NCBI GenBank assembly: GCA_964036195.1
Contig: OZ038457.1
Location: forward strand, 19,371,147 to 19,435,146
DNA from: Sphaerolaimus hirsutus
Lineage: Eukaryota > Nematoda > Chromadorea > Monhysterida > Sphaerolaimidae
Direction of reading: 5' to 3'
DNA length: 64,000 nt
In this document: positions 44,401-55,209 of the stretch, piece after piece
Layout of the letters: each line of letters starts with the position of its first letter
Numbering within the stretch: the stretch's first letter is position 1
Position numbers and translations under genes: made by a program
The notes under the pieces: model-generated
Database searches by the model: none
What the model saw: only the letters and a program-made list of their open reading frames with translations
Told to the model about the DNA's origin: nothing

Positions 44401-47400
44401 ACCAGATTTGTATATACCTAGTGTGACTTGCTGTTGCCTTCAGAACGTTTTTATCCATCGCTTTTTAAATACAAAAAAAAAACATAACTTTTTTCCACCC
44501 AAATTTTTACTTTGCAAATGGAAAAAAAATCACAGCTCGGGTGGGGAATCGAACCTCACAACCTCCAACATACGGCCGCCTCGTGGGTCGGTGGACCTGT
44601 TTTTCAGACTCTCAATTGCAGTCAACGTGCCAGCTCACGGGTCTGGCTCTGGGCGTGAACCTGCATTGGCGCTCTATCCACTGAGCTACCGAGCCATGAC
44701 AGTGCAGCTATGTTGTGGGGTTTATGCTGAAAAAATTTATTTGCGGAGTGTAAAGTGGACTGTTCGCTCAATTTTTTTAGACGTCCGCGTGCTATTTTAG
44801 GACTCAATTTTTGTGATCGGAATAAGGCACGACACCCTGACATTTTAAGTTGTGCTTTAAACTTACATGCTAATTGCTTAAAGCAACGGGGATATTCCTT
44901 CAAACTTTTTGGTGGGCCTGTCTTTCATCAAAAAATTAAAATCTTTAATCAAAAATTGAAGATATTAGTTTCCGTTTCCGCGGTCAAAAAAAAACATTCG
45001 AACTCATAACTCACACTTCTATGCGTGCTGCGCCAATCGGTCGGTTCGCCATTTTTCCCGACATCTCTTTTTTCCTACATGCAAAAAAGCACATCCAGTG
45101 TGGGGATTCGAACCCGCTCACCCTCAAACACACTCGGATCTCCTTTATTGGCCCAGTGGGCCAGCACGCACCTGGCGGCATTTGCGAGTAGCACCCGTGG
45201 TGCCCTGGCCGCAGCATGCGCACCTCAAATGCTGGGTAGTGTGACAAATGCCGTATATAGCAGTGGGGTTATGTCAGGTATATCCCCAAAATTCGAATTC
45301 ACCCCCCTCTGACAGCTGGATATATAACGTCCAGCATCAAATATACAAAAAAGGGTGCCGAACTTGGCGTAGATGGTGTTTGCACATACATATATGTGGG
45401 CACACCCTTTTCCTCAGTCATCTGAAGAGCCAGACGAGCCGTTGGGCAGCGCGGAGGACGTGCGCGTGCAGCTGCGGCGGTCGCACGGCTCCAACCAGTC
45501 CGAGGGCAGCGCCAACGACAACCTGGGCGCCTTCGTGCTCGCCGGCGCGCACAGCCAGCTCGCAGAGCCCAGCGGCCCCAGACAGATGCAAGGTTGGGGG
45601 GGGGGCGGGGGTTGAGGGAGTGTTGGGTTGAGTGAAGCTGGATGGAGCAGGATTTTGGTTTTTGCGTTTTTTTGATGCAATTAATGCATCCTAAATATGA
45701 GCAATCGACATAAAAGTGGTGATAGTGTGGTAATTTGGGTCCTGATTTTGAGTAATTTCTTACCTTATGGCAAATATTGATAAAACGCGCCGCGATTACC
45801 GACGCCATAACTAGGGTGTCAAATTTCCGTTTTCCGTTTCCGTTTTCCGCAGGCAAATTTTTTCCATTTTCCGTTCCGTTTTCCGGCTGCTGTAATTTTT
45901 TTCCATTTTCCGTTCCGTTTTCCGGCAACTTTTTTTTCCGTTTCCGTTTTTCCGGCTCATTTTCCGTTTTCCGGCTAAATTTTCAGTTTTTCCGCCTTTT
46001 TTCCGTTTTCCGCCTTAATTTCCAGTTTTTCCGCCTTTTTTTCATTTTCCGCCTCAATTTTCCATTTTTCCGCCTCATTTTACCTTTTTCTGGCTCAACT
46101 TTCTGTTTTCTGATCAGCCAAACTGGTAAAAATTCATGCAGATTGTCAATGATGTAAAAAATTTTCCGTTTCCAGCAAAATTACTGCACATTTTTTCCAC
46201 TTCAGCAAAATTTCAGCAAATTGTATCCGTTTTCTGTGCAAATTTGATTTTTCCGTTTCCGTTTTTCCGGCCTCTTTTTCCGTTTTCCGGCAGCTGAAAT
46301 TTTTTTTCCGTTTCCGTTTCCGTTTTCCGCCAAGTGCAAAATTTTTTCCGTTTTCCGTTCCGTTTTCCGGCCGCTGAAATTTTTTTTCCGTTTCCGTTTT
46401 CCGTAAAAAATTTTTTTTGACACCCTAGCCATAACCATACTGGGCTGCAGACACTGCAACAGGGCATTTTTTTCGCACAATGGTATTTTTTACCAACTCG
46501 AAGCTTTTAGACACCATGTTGTATCAATCAAAACATATTGAAGATAGCATGCCTATGCGTCCGCAGGCACTGGCACCGAGCCAAGTCTGCGTTCGCTCGA
46601 GGCGGAGCACTTCCTGCCCGACCGCGACAACCGCGACCTGGGCAACAAGCTCGCCGACGCGCTCGACACCGACACGCAGCTCGACGAACGGCCTGTCTTG
46701 ACGCAGGTGAGCTAGCGGCCAGCACTGTGGTAAAGATACCGTATACCCTTGAATACGACCCCCCTGGATAACACCCCCCTTGAATGACTCCCCCTGTTAG
46801 TCGGGTGAGGATTAAATTACTCCTCCCTTGTATAACTCCCCCCTCTGTGATAGGTGGAAAACATGTTGCGTCAATTTTAAAAACAATCAATGAAGTCAGA
46901 CAGACCAAATCCTTTTTCTAGGATATACGGTACTTACGGTAGTTTACGTTTACATTAATGCTTACTCAAATACCTTTATTTTATTTTATCGTTCTGATTA
47001 GCATAAAAAGCTAGACACTACTCGCAGGGCGATCAGGCAGAGGTGGGCCCGGCGGATGTGGGAGGGCAGGCGTCGGATTTGGGCTCGGCGTTATCTGATG
47101 ATGATGATGACCCACGCGCAGATGAAACGCGTGCAGATGATACGCGTGCACACGTGAGTCTCCTGGGCCAGTTATGTCGGCCCTATTACGCATGGTAGCC
47201 CGCCACGCATGTAGACCCGGCAGGCATCTAATTATACCCGGAACTAATATTTAGTCGCCATTATCATAAACCTCCTGGACATTGAAATTCCCCTCCCCTC
47301 CCTCTACAGAGCGACACAGCCAGCTGGCAGTCGGAGGGTTCTGCGCAGCTGCCGCCCGAAACTGAAGACTTGCAGCCGCCGCCGGAGGAGCTGGACGACA

Positions 47401-50047
47401 CTGTGCAGCACGGCGACGCGCCCGACGAGCAGCACGACATCACGTTCGTGTGCCCGCCCGCCGCGGCGACCAGACGAAACGAGCGCAAGTGAGGTTGGGG
47501 GTTGAATTTTGTATTTATTTTGTTTTGATGTGTGATGTGACTAGTCAAGTTTAGGTGATAAGAAAAGTACCGTGATAAATTACTTAGATAATCAAAACCC
47601 GAAGCGTCAAACAAACTGTACTCGGCGGCAACAAAGTATTTTATGCAGTCAAAATTACTTACTTCATTGTCGATGATGCGCGAGCAGGATATTTACTTAT
47701 GCGCAAAAAGAAAAGAAAAAAGCGGAGTCGCGTCCAACCAACGAATGGTTTTTTCCTGGCACCTATTAAATCAATTTTGATTTCATTGAGGATGACGTCA
47801 TGATGGAGAGTTTCCTCCAGAAAAATGCATAGCATGCGGTCCGCGGAGTATAACTTGAAAATCCATCAACGAAAAAAAGTCCAACTTTTTTGGCCCGTTT
47901 GCCCGCAGAGATGGTGCGAACGTGCTAACATTGTACGCGGGCCAATATCTGGAGCACATGCCCGTGGCCGGCGCTGGCGTTCCCCCGGGCAATGCACATT
48001 TAGACCCGATTTTTCCCAGCTGGGCGCTGCTTTGCGTGGGGCATTCCAGCATCTATACACACAGTTTGGGTTTGTTGGATTTTTGTCTGGTTACTTCTTT
48101 TGGTTGATTTGGTGATTTTTAAGGGTTCGATCTTGACAATTTACAGTCGACTTTTTTCGATGATGATTGATCGACCTTATAGCTAATGTTTAACTATACT
48201 TTTTTTGTCATTGGAGGGCAGTCTCAGACCATGTAACAAGTCCTGTTAGATAAAGATGTCAAATGTCACGCATAGTGGCAAAAGTCATGTAAAAATTCCC
48301 TGCAAAATGGCAACTATGTTGCCGTTTTGCAGGGCATTTCACATGACTTTTGACACCTTTTGACACGCAATTAAAACATCTCATCCAACCAAAACCATCA
48401 AAACCGTCGCACATCCCAACGGGCAGGCGTGCGCTCGATGCCCAACTTCAAGTACAACTCGGCCTACTTGCTGCCGTGGCACCAGGACGTGCACAGCGCC
48501 GACCCCGAGCGCTTCGAGCGGCACTTCGACCAGCTGCACGCAGCCAGCGCGCAGAGGAGTCTTTTGGCCAATGCGAATGCTAATCGACCGGCCAGGAAGA
48601 TTCCCGTGGCTAGGAGGGCGCCTGATGGAGCTTTTCAAGTCAAGGTTGGGTTAGGGTGTAAACAATTTTTTTATGGAAAACGGAAAAAAAATTGCTTTCG
48701 CCGGAAAACGGAAATATTATATTTGCACGGAAACGGAAAAGACATTGCTGGAAATTGACAAAAATTTGGATAGGTGGAGTGTTTGCCATATGGATATATT
48801 TTTAGCGATAATATCTTTTCACGCTCAGCTCATACGTTCCACATCCTCGAAATCGGCGCTTGGCACCCCAAAATCACCCCTCAGATCTTCGTTGGCTTCG
48901 AGTACGAGTGTCCCCGGGGGCACCGTTTCTTCATGCAAACGCCGAGCACCATCGTGAAGCACCCGTCTGGGGGCGGCGGCAATTCGGGCCCCAAAGCGGC
49001 CGCGCCCGTGCACAGTGACATGCCGCTCTGGGTCGAGTGCACCTGCAGGTGCCATTCCTAGACCCTGTCAAATGCCCTGGAAAATGTCAAGTGTCATGAA
49101 AAGTGTCAACAGTCATGTAGAATGCCCTTGAATATTTTAAGTGTCACGCAAAGTGTCAACATTTATGTAAAATGCCCTGGGAAATGTGAAGTGTCATGAA
49201 AAGTGTCAACAGTCGTGTAAAATCCCCTGGAAAATTTTCAGTGTCGTGCAAAGTGTCAACATTTATGTAAAATGCCCAGGAAAATGTCAAGTGTCATACA
49301 AAGTGTCAACATCTATGTAAAATGCCCTAGAAAATGTCAAGTGTCGTGCAAAGTGTCAATGGTCATGTAAAATGCCCTGGAAAATGGCAACCTCGTTTGC
49401 CATTTTGCAGGGCATTTTCCATGACTTTTGACACTTTGCATGACATTCCACATTTTACAGGGCATTTTACAGGGTCTGGGAATGCTTGCAGGTCAGCGCC
49501 GCGCGTCAACGCGCAGCTGATGCGCGTGCACCTGGTGACGCCCAAGGCGCCCGTGGTGCTCACCGTCCAGCCCAGGGTGCAGCCAGACTTGCACAGACAG
49601 GTCGGTTTTGAAGTTTTTGGTTTATTTTGATGTTTTGTGGCGAAACGATGGAATATGTTGCTATATTTTGTGTGGATTTGAATTTTGATCGTTCTGGTGC
49701 GACATTTGAGAGTGCTGGTTAACGAAATTTATCGAACATTTATCAATTAATTTATCGTGTTCGAGCAGATCAAAGGAAGTCAAATACAGAAGTGTATTCA
49801 GTGCTGCCCAACCATCACCGCTATTCCGAACTTGCAATTTTAAAATTGAATAAAGCTGGTGATGGATACTGTGTTCATAAAATATTGGCATTCACAAATA
49901 TCACATGCGCAGGTGTTTTTCCACATGGGCGCGCGGCACGTGGTGCAGTTGACGCACGCGCGCTACTACGTGCTGCGGCTGCCCTACGTGTACGTGGCCC
50001 ACGACGGACCCATCTACCCGCCCGCAGAACTGGTGCGTGACCGCTAG
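38440..50047 (+). CDS. SMG8: SMG8, SMG1-kinase regulator in nonsense-mediated decay, 21 exons
   Basis: Exons: 38440-38498, 38834-38969, 39393-39560, 39619-39725, 39797-39985, 40153-40212, 40631-40773, 40945-41221, 41561-41648, 41853-42016, 42733-42874, 43800-43973, 45418-45592, 46567-46706, 47028-47153, 47310-47488, 47909-48069, 48427-48644, 48885-49048, 49492-49600, 49913-50047; 3114 nt, 1037 residues (human 991). SMG8 with SMG9 binds and restrains SMG1, the UPF1 kinase. Seen: G-like domain start VCVVSVLG, VSHVVLVVEP, RKSRVVTN, GFDDN...HFELP, the cysteine-bearing CNCGNKQALRVDPF, FVGFEYE, AQLMRVHLV and LRLPYVYV, all in family order. A long acidic insert (exons 12-16) replaces the human low-complexity region. 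Exon 1 is the least certain: only phase and position support it. Introns 5 and 19 are made wholly of a repeat element. Confidence 0.95.
38528..38800. repeat. CAGGGGTCTCC element remnant with nested TA element
   Basis: Left end GCAGGGGTCTCCAG and right end GGAGACCCCT bracket about 270 bp. Within it, about 38650-38752 is a CGAAATACCCCC element ending GAGGAGATACGGTA. In SMG8 intron 1. Confidence 0.6.
39012..39083 (+). tRNA. tRNA-like sequence (anticodon GCA?), possibly a pseudogene or SINE head
   Basis: 72 nt fold into a cloverleaf: acceptor stem TCCTGGT/GCCGGGA, D arm in AGCTCGGTCGGTTAGAGC (A box), anticodon stem TTCGC/GTGAA with loop ACGCACA, T arm with GTTCGAGTC (B box). The loop would give GCA (Cys), but position 33 is C instead of U and the T stem has one mismatch. 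No CCA is encoded and no T-run follows at once. It lies in SMG8 intron 2, sense strand. A decayed tRNA copy or tRNA-derived repeat is more likely than a working gene. Confidence 0.5.
39986..40152. mobile_element. Introner-like element forming SMG8 intron 5
   Basis: The 167-bp intron begins GTGCCTGTCCCAGACCCTGT and ends TCTGGGACTACCCCAG. Nearly all of it is one foldback: the arms hold AAAATGTCAAACGTCATGC and its inverse. Exon joins are AG|GTGCC and CCCCAG|GAGC. Relatives are at 13423, 21484, 41692, 48219, 49049, 57161 and 61912. Confidence 0.8.
40373..40607. mobile_element. GTGTCAACTCGATTT foldback MITE
   Basis: Inverted ends CACACAACTGGTGTCAACTC and the complement of CGAGTTGACACC...GCGTGTGTGG; interior has paired GATGTCAACTG and AAGTTCAATTTAGGTC segments. 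It fills much of SMG8 intron 6 and stops about 23 bp before the acceptor of exon 7. Confidence 0.65.
41277..41452. mobile_element. ACACTAGTTGACA MITE
   Basis: Ends CACACACTAGTTGACA and TGGTCAACTAGTGTATG, interior with CAAGCTTTGAATTGGGATCG as in the copy at 5036-5182. In SMG8 intron 8. Confidence 0.7.
41692..41825. mobile_element. CCAGACCCTGTAAAATG foldback, degenerate
   Basis: GTGCCACTTCAAGACTCTGA left end, AATGTCATGTAAAA interior, inverse at right ending ACAGGGTCTAGTTCTGCC. In SMG8 intron 9, just before the acceptor region of exon 10. Confidence 0.65.
42311..42688. repeat. Repeat, second copy of the 485-872 sequence
   Basis: Shares with 485-872 the end blocks (CATTATGCATGTAGATCC-like; GATGCATAATGGGTTTACAT; GCGTAATGGCACAG) and a middle with TATCTATC...GGAGCGCTTTTGA and poly-C. 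Left and right ends are partly inverted. In SMG8 intron 10. Confidence 0.6.
43170..43607. mobile_element. TAGGGTTCAAACG element with GGGATC core
   Basis: 438 bp, ends TAGGGTTCAAACGGGATTGA and ATCCCGTTTGAACCCTA, exact 8-bp repeat GCTGAGTG (43162-43169, 43608-43615). Centre homologous to 25100-25260. In SMG8 intron 11. Confidence 0.9.
44142..44305. mobile_element. TA-flanked CCGTATTTG element, AATAGAACGGC core
   Basis: Ends CCGTATTTGTTCTTATAGAA and TCTATTTGAAGAAATACGG, TA on both sides, five or more AATAGAACGGC units inside. A related half element starts near 55245. In SMG8 intron 12. Confidence 0.75.
44534..44695 (-). repeat. tRNA-derived SINE-like sequence
   Basis: On the minus strand it begins GGCTCGGTAGCTCAGTGGAT (acceptor strand plus A box) and ends GAGGTTCGATTCC (B box) then CCACCCGAGCT, whose last seven bases pair with the start except one. 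The boxes are about 110 bp apart, too far for an ordinary tRNA without an intron. In SMG8 intron 12. Confidence 0.5.
45085..45195 (-). repeat. tRNA-like B-box sequence, SINE-like
   Basis: Minus strand carries GGGTTCGAATCCCCACAC preceded by CTGGCCCACTGGGCCAATAA, resembling the 3' half and D arm of a leucine- or serine-type tRNA. No matching acceptor stem found. In SMG8 intron 12. Confidence 0.4.
45812..46427. mobile_element. TAGGGTGTCAA element with TTTCCG core
   Basis: 616 bp, ends TAGGGTGTCAAATTTCCG and TTTGACACCCTA, exact 8-bp repeat GCCATAAC (45804-45811, 46428-46435). The interior is GTTTTCCGTTTCC iterations, the reverse strand of the 6608-7179 core. The centre (CCAAACTGGTAAA) is shared with that copy in inverse. 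In SMG8 intron 13. Confidence 0.88.
46739..46930. mobile_element. TA-flanked element, TTGAATAACTCCCCC core
   Basis: Ends CCGTATACCCTTGAATACGA and TAGGATATACGG with TA on both sides; interior TTGAATGACTCCCCC and TATAACTCCCCC units and TCGGGTGAGGATTAAA, as in 61156 and 63319. In SMG8 intron 14. Confidence 0.7.
48219..48368. mobile_element. CCAGACCCTGTAAAATG foldback
   Basis: Left GGCAGTCTCAGACCATGTAA, interior GTCAAATGTCACGCATAGTG, right inverse CATGACTTTTGACACC. In SMG8 intron 17. Confidence 0.6.
48653..48780. mobile_element. TAGGGTGTCAA-family half element
   Basis: Starts TTAGGGTGTAAAC and continues GGAAAACGGAAA units but has no matching right end. In SMG8 intron 18, a few bases after the donor. 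Confidence 0.5.
49049..49491. mobile_element. Introner-like element forming SMG8 intron 19
   Basis: The 443-bp intron begins GTGCCATTCCTAGACCCTGT and ends GGTCTGGGAATGCTTGCAG. It consists of the same foldback family as intron 5, with the left arm expanded into about six units of an ATGTCAAGTGTCATGCAAAG-type repeat. Exon-intron joins read CTGCAG|GT at the left and TTGCAG|GT at the right, so an 8-bp near-repeat (YTGCAGGT) spans both splice sites. Confidence 0.82.
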
Positions 50048-51280
50048 AGGGCGCCCTTGTGCAGCTCCGCCCACCGTGCCGCTAGTTGTGCAGCCCGATT
50101 CAATCTGGTGTGCTCAATCAATACGAATTATCAGCACCACACTGAATCGGGATGCATGTAATGTCCATTTCCATCATTCGTGGTGCGTGGAAAAGGAGTG
50201 CCAATGCCGCGAGTTGACAAGTTACAGGAAACGTTTTAAGTGTAGTTCTTAAAAGCGGGATAGTACGCAGTGGGTAAGTGACAAGTAATTTTTGGATAAT
50301 ATGCCAAATATGACATTCTCAAAGCATCGTCACTGACAACATACTTTTTCAAGTTGGTGCCATTTTCCGTACCTTACTCGTCGGTACTCAAAATTCTCAG
50401 ATCTATAAATTATTAATATAATACTTAAAAACATAAAAAAATCTCAATAACACGTAATAATACAAATATAAACCAATATAGGTATATAGGTAAATATGTT
50501 TCATTTCATTGCAGGGTTCTTATGGTCGTTTTCTCAAGGACGCCTTTGCTGTCGTGGAAAGTGAAATTTGAGTGTGAAATGGAGTGTTTAGTTTAAGTGA
50601 GATGCTGCCATTTTATGTGAAATGGAGTGTTTATTATATAACATATTAAGCTGTCTGCCTGACTACTAGGTAGTGTCGATGAAAATGCGCTGCTAAGTGT
50701 CCACGTGCCGTCACAAATGGGTGGACTTGTTTCCCATTTTTGGGGCGTTTTTTGATGCACCAGTAAGCTGAAAATATTGAGTTATCAATCGAGTTGGCTG
50801 AAATATTTCACAATTCAAACTGGTGTGCGCTCATTTTCATTTACCAATCAGAACAGCTACAAAAGTTAATGGTTGCAAGGTTGTTCATTTTCATCCGATT
50901 CCTATTTAATTTCAGTTTTTGTTTGCTGAAAAGTTATCCTGCACAAGCACATTCTGAAATGTCATTGTCAAGTCTGCGATGGCTCCCATGGAATTTTCGC
51001 GTTAGCATTGTGATACATAATATTTATTTTATAGACTTTTGTTAAATTGGGTGGCTGAGTTCAATTATGCATGCGTCGTTTGGTTGGAACGGAAGCTTAC
51101 GAACGCTGAGTTTCTGTGTATACTTTTATTGCCAATAAATTATATGTTATGTTGGCAGTTTTGTGTGCATTTTTCATTTCATGAATGTATTTCAATGAAA
51201 TTGCACCAATCGAAATGAGTTTATGTACTAATTTTCCAGTCTTTGTGGATTCACTATTTACTGCTGAGAGCAGAGGCCAC

Positions 51281-51923
51281 TGAGGCGTCTACTTCTAAAA
51301 GTCGACAAGTCCGAAATATGAAAATTATGAGTTAGACCCGGAAACGTCATCTGGGACTACTCTCACACATTTTTCATAATTTTCCATAAATTTTTTGACC
51401 TCACATGCCCATATGGCAAAGTGCCAATTTTGAAATTTTTTGTGAAAAATGCAAAAACAAGTTCAGCAAGAAGTCGACAAGTCTACTTAGTTTAGAGCAA
51501 GAAATCGGAAAGTCCATCCTCTTCATCCTTTTTTTATGGAAAAATAGCAAGAAATGTGATATGTCCGTCATGGACAGCTACTTCTAAAAGTCGACAAGAC
51601 CATAAATTGCCCATAAGGGAGAATCATCCAGGCCAGGAACAAAAATGTTTGTTAGTGCAAGAAGTCGACAAGTCCATTTCCCTCTCCAAAACAGTTTTGC
51701 TCTATCCAAATGGAATTTTATGGACGCCCCATTTTTCACGTATGCGTTGAGAGAAGGGGCTGGAAATTTGATACTTATTGTCAACATTTGGAACTCAATG
51801 GTAGGCGCGGGAGAGCCTAATTGGACACGCAGGATGAACCTGGAATTGGATTGGAAACTTAAAATGCGATTTACTCAAAATCGCAATTTGTGGACTTGTC
51901 GACTTCTAGAAGTAGACGCCTCA
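51281..51923. mobile_element. Foldback with AGAAGTCGACAAGTCC iterations
   Basis: 643 bp with inverted ends TGAGGCGTCTACTTCTAAAA and TTCTAGAAGTAGACGCCTCA. AAGTCGACAAGTC recurs inside at about 51470, 51588 and 51660 and inverted near 51890. No target duplication obvious to me and no recognisable protein. Confidence 0.7.
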
Positions 51924-52348
51924 AATTTTGTACGTTGAAAAGCACTGTTGTATTCATCAGCTGGCGTGCACATATAGAATTTCTCATAACACATTATAAA
52001 AATACCTTAACATTGATAACTCATGCTTGCTGCTATGCATGGTTTTTAATGCCATATTTTTGAAGTTCCACGTATTCTAAACAACTAAATTGTAAATGCA
52101 GGGTTCGTATTGAGCAAAGTTTCTAACTTCCGTCCTTTCGCAAAACTTGCGATTTTTGTGTGAAAAATACAACTCCGCCGACCGGAACAAACCAACTACC
52201 TTTGCATGTACGCGAACATTTCGACCAAACTCGAAACAATGACGTTTTTGGCGGTAAGAATTGCACTTGATATTTTCATCTGTGATTATTTTAGATCCGA
52301 AACTGCCGCTTAGATTATTCGAAATCCATCAGGCATTCAACTGCCGTG

Positions 52349-53225
52349 TAGTGATGGAATGGCGCCATGGCGCTGGCGCCATTTGAGGGCGCCAAAGGGC
52401 GCCGCGCCATGGCGCCATTGGCGCTTGGCGCCCTTTTTCTGTGGCGCCCTTGGCGCCTGGCGCCCACTTTCTGAATGGCGCTTGACGCCCTCTTTCCGTG
52501 GCGCCCTGCCCTAAAAGGGCGCCAAAATGGCGCCAGCAAGATTTCAAGGTGAGTGCTACGTAAATGAAAAAATAAAACAGTGCGTCCGTGGATAATCTAA
52601 ATTCGCTGCAAAAATGGACGAAGTGGTGCGAGTGGATCAAAATGTTTCGTCCAACGGTTCATCAGATGCGTCTGATAGATCAGAAGCTGAGAGTGAGGGA
52701 CCATTAAACTTGCAAGCCCGTGAATCAGCGGGTTCAAATCGTAACCGCAATCCCGTTCTCGTCCACTTTGAAGAAAATATTTACAAACAAAAAAACAGAA
52801 AAACATAATTTTCACTTATTGAAGTGACTGCGTTTTTTGTCAAATGACAATTTCGATTGTTTTTAAATTGAATTTTGGATGAGTATAATTTTATGCAATT
52901 TTTTGTATCTGGTTATGTTTTTTACTGATTACATCCCAGAGAATGTAAAAAAGCAGTGAATGTGTGCGCTACCGGCTACAGTACTTGAAAAATATTTTCA
53001 GCACACACAGGGTATTGTACGCACTTATTAAGCCTGGCGCCTGGCGCCCTATTTTTCAAATGGCGCCCTCTTTCCGTGGCGCCTGGCGCTCACTTTCCGA
53101 ATGGCGCCCTTGGCGCTTGGCGCCCTTTTTCTCTGGCGCCCTTGGCGCTTGGCGCCCTGTTTTCGAATGGCGCCATGGCGCCATTGGCGCCTGGCGCCCT
53201 TTTTTCTGGCGCTTTTCCATCACTA
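52349..53225. mobile_element. TAGTGATGGAA element, GGCGCCA ends, intact small ORF
   Basis: 877 bp, ends TAGTGATGGAATGGCGCC and GGCGCTTTTCCATCACTA, exact 8-bp repeat CTGCCGTG (52341-52348, 53226-53233). The plus-strand frame 52614-52808 (64 aa, start MDEVVRVDQNVSSNGSSDA, acidic, with ESEGPLNLQ) is the least damaged version of the frame found in the 24370 and 34314 copies. It has no DNA-binding or catalytic motif that I can see, and could be the first exon of a lost transposase. Confidence 0.87.
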
Positions 53226-54107
53226 CTGCCGTGCAAAAAAGTCGCATCCATTTAAAAAAAACCTACTTTACCCCACTTAATATGTAGGTAAAAAATACTG
53301 ATACCCAGACGTTTTCACTAATGTGCAGTGCTATCGTGATGCACATTTGAACATGCAGCGGTGCAATTATTTATCTGATCTTGTTATCAGTTATCACATG
53401 CTTTCCGCATTATTTAGTTGTGTGCATGGAAAAACGCTATAATTGGGTAGCTGCAAGGTGACATCGTTTAGGTAATGTTGCAAGTGCTTTTTCTGCTTTG
53501 TGTATACATTTTTATGTTTGGATTAAATTTTATAAATATATTTACTGATGTGCTTTTATTATATTGCTCAGATAAATGTTGCTCGTAAATCTAGCATTCG
53601 GGTGGCTCATATTTACGCATTCATTTATCTAAAAACCTTTCTACATATGATATGTAGGCTTTGTGTTCGCAACGAAACTGTGGGGGATAGATATCCTATA
53701 ATTACAGCTCTCCCTTATACAATTCTCCCATTGGACATAATTATGCACCATTTTATGTTTTATGGGTATTTGTTAGGTATGCTGCTGCATCCAGCTGAAT
53801 AATTGATACCTAGTCATTTGATCTTCACAAAGTATTGCTTTTGTTAAAGTTGATTTTGTTAAATTTCTGTGTATCTTTGCAAATATTCAAATAAAACGTC
53901 CCCATCGAATAATTCCATTTTTACTCAAAAAAGAAGAGTGAAAATTGTGTGACAAAAAACTCCTCGGGGCACCCGTGAAATACCTAGCATCTACTATCCC
54001 GGGGAAAGTCCCTATCTACTGTCTGCATAAATATACACATCCCAAAAAAGGCATTTTATATAAATAAAACCCCCTTACAGTGTCATACCACTCTATAAAT
54101 ACACATA

Positions 54108-54569
54108 CCGTATTTCTTCGAAATACCCCCCTTCGAAATACCCACCCCCCCTCTCGAGACCACTGAAACAATCACCCCCCCCCCCCCCTCGAAATACCCC
54201 CCCCTCTCGAGACCACTGAAACAATCACCCCCCCTCGAAATACCCCCCCCCCCAGATTGAGTGTAAAGGGAACGTACATGACAAATACTGCAGTTTGTGT
54301 TCTCCGTAGTGCAGAACACACGTTAAAACAATGTCGGAATCACGTTAGAACAATGTTTATACCATCTACTTACTAATATTAGTCTACAGGAGTCTATACT
54401 TGTCAGTTATTGATGCATTATTCTACCCCAGCGCACATCACAAACAACGATTTTGTACTAGGATTTCAAAAAAATTCTGGCGAAAAAATAACCCCCTCTC
54501 GAAATACCCCCCCCTCTCGGGAGCACTATGAAACAATCACCCCCCGGGGGCTATTTCGCGTAAATACGG
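54108..54569. mobile_element. TA-flanked CCGTATTTC element
   Basis: Ends CCGTATTTCTTCGAAATACC and GGCTATTTCGCGTAAATACGG with TA on both sides; TCGAAATACCCCCC and CTCTCGAGACCACTGAAACA units near the ends; centre shared with 21953 and 23787. Confidence 0.78.
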
Positions 54570-54765
54570 TAAATATTTATACGCATATCTGCGTGCATAT
54601 CTGCGCGTGCATAAGCTGCATTTATACCGCCCACAGCGGTTCTTATCATGCGCGGCCGCGGCAGTTATATTGCCAGCCCGCGGCTTTGTTTGTGCACGCC
54701 GCGCCTGTACAAATCGCCGCCGCCGCTCGGCCGTGACCTCGTCTCGTACGGTGGTCGGTGACACC

Positions 54766-55209
54766 CAAGGGCGTACGCAGGGGGGGGCGGGGGGGGCGGC
54801 CGCCCCCCCCCGTTCCCGGGTCGGACAGAAAAATTTGCCAGAAATGGCACTTTTCTCAGGCGAACTGGTAGGCACTTTAAAAAATTTTTGCGCGCAAGCG
54901 CGCAAATCCCCACCCCATTCTTTAATATGTCTTTTCAAGCGTCAAATTGCACTAAAAAAGTGTCCAACAGTGCCAAAAGCGGACCTAGTACCATATATAG
55001 GTATAAATAGATACCTATATGGTAGACGTTGGCGCCAACGCCAACGCCAATACTGCCATGGCGCTGGCGCCTACAAATGGCGCCAGCGCCATGGCTCTTT
55101 TCCTTTACTATAGGACAAAATTTTAGGGGGGGGGGGCGCCGCCCCCCCCGTTCGCCGGGCTCCGTATACAATCCGCCCCCCCCGCTCAAAAATCCTGCGT
55201 ACGTCCCTG
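54766..55209. mobile_element. CAGGGACGTAGCC-family element
   Basis: 444 bp, left end CAAGGGCGTACGCAGGGGGG, right end complement CAGGGACGTACGCAGGATTT, exact 8-bp repeat GTGACACC (54758-54765, 55210-55217). Same interior blocks as 26769-27214. Confidence 0.87.
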
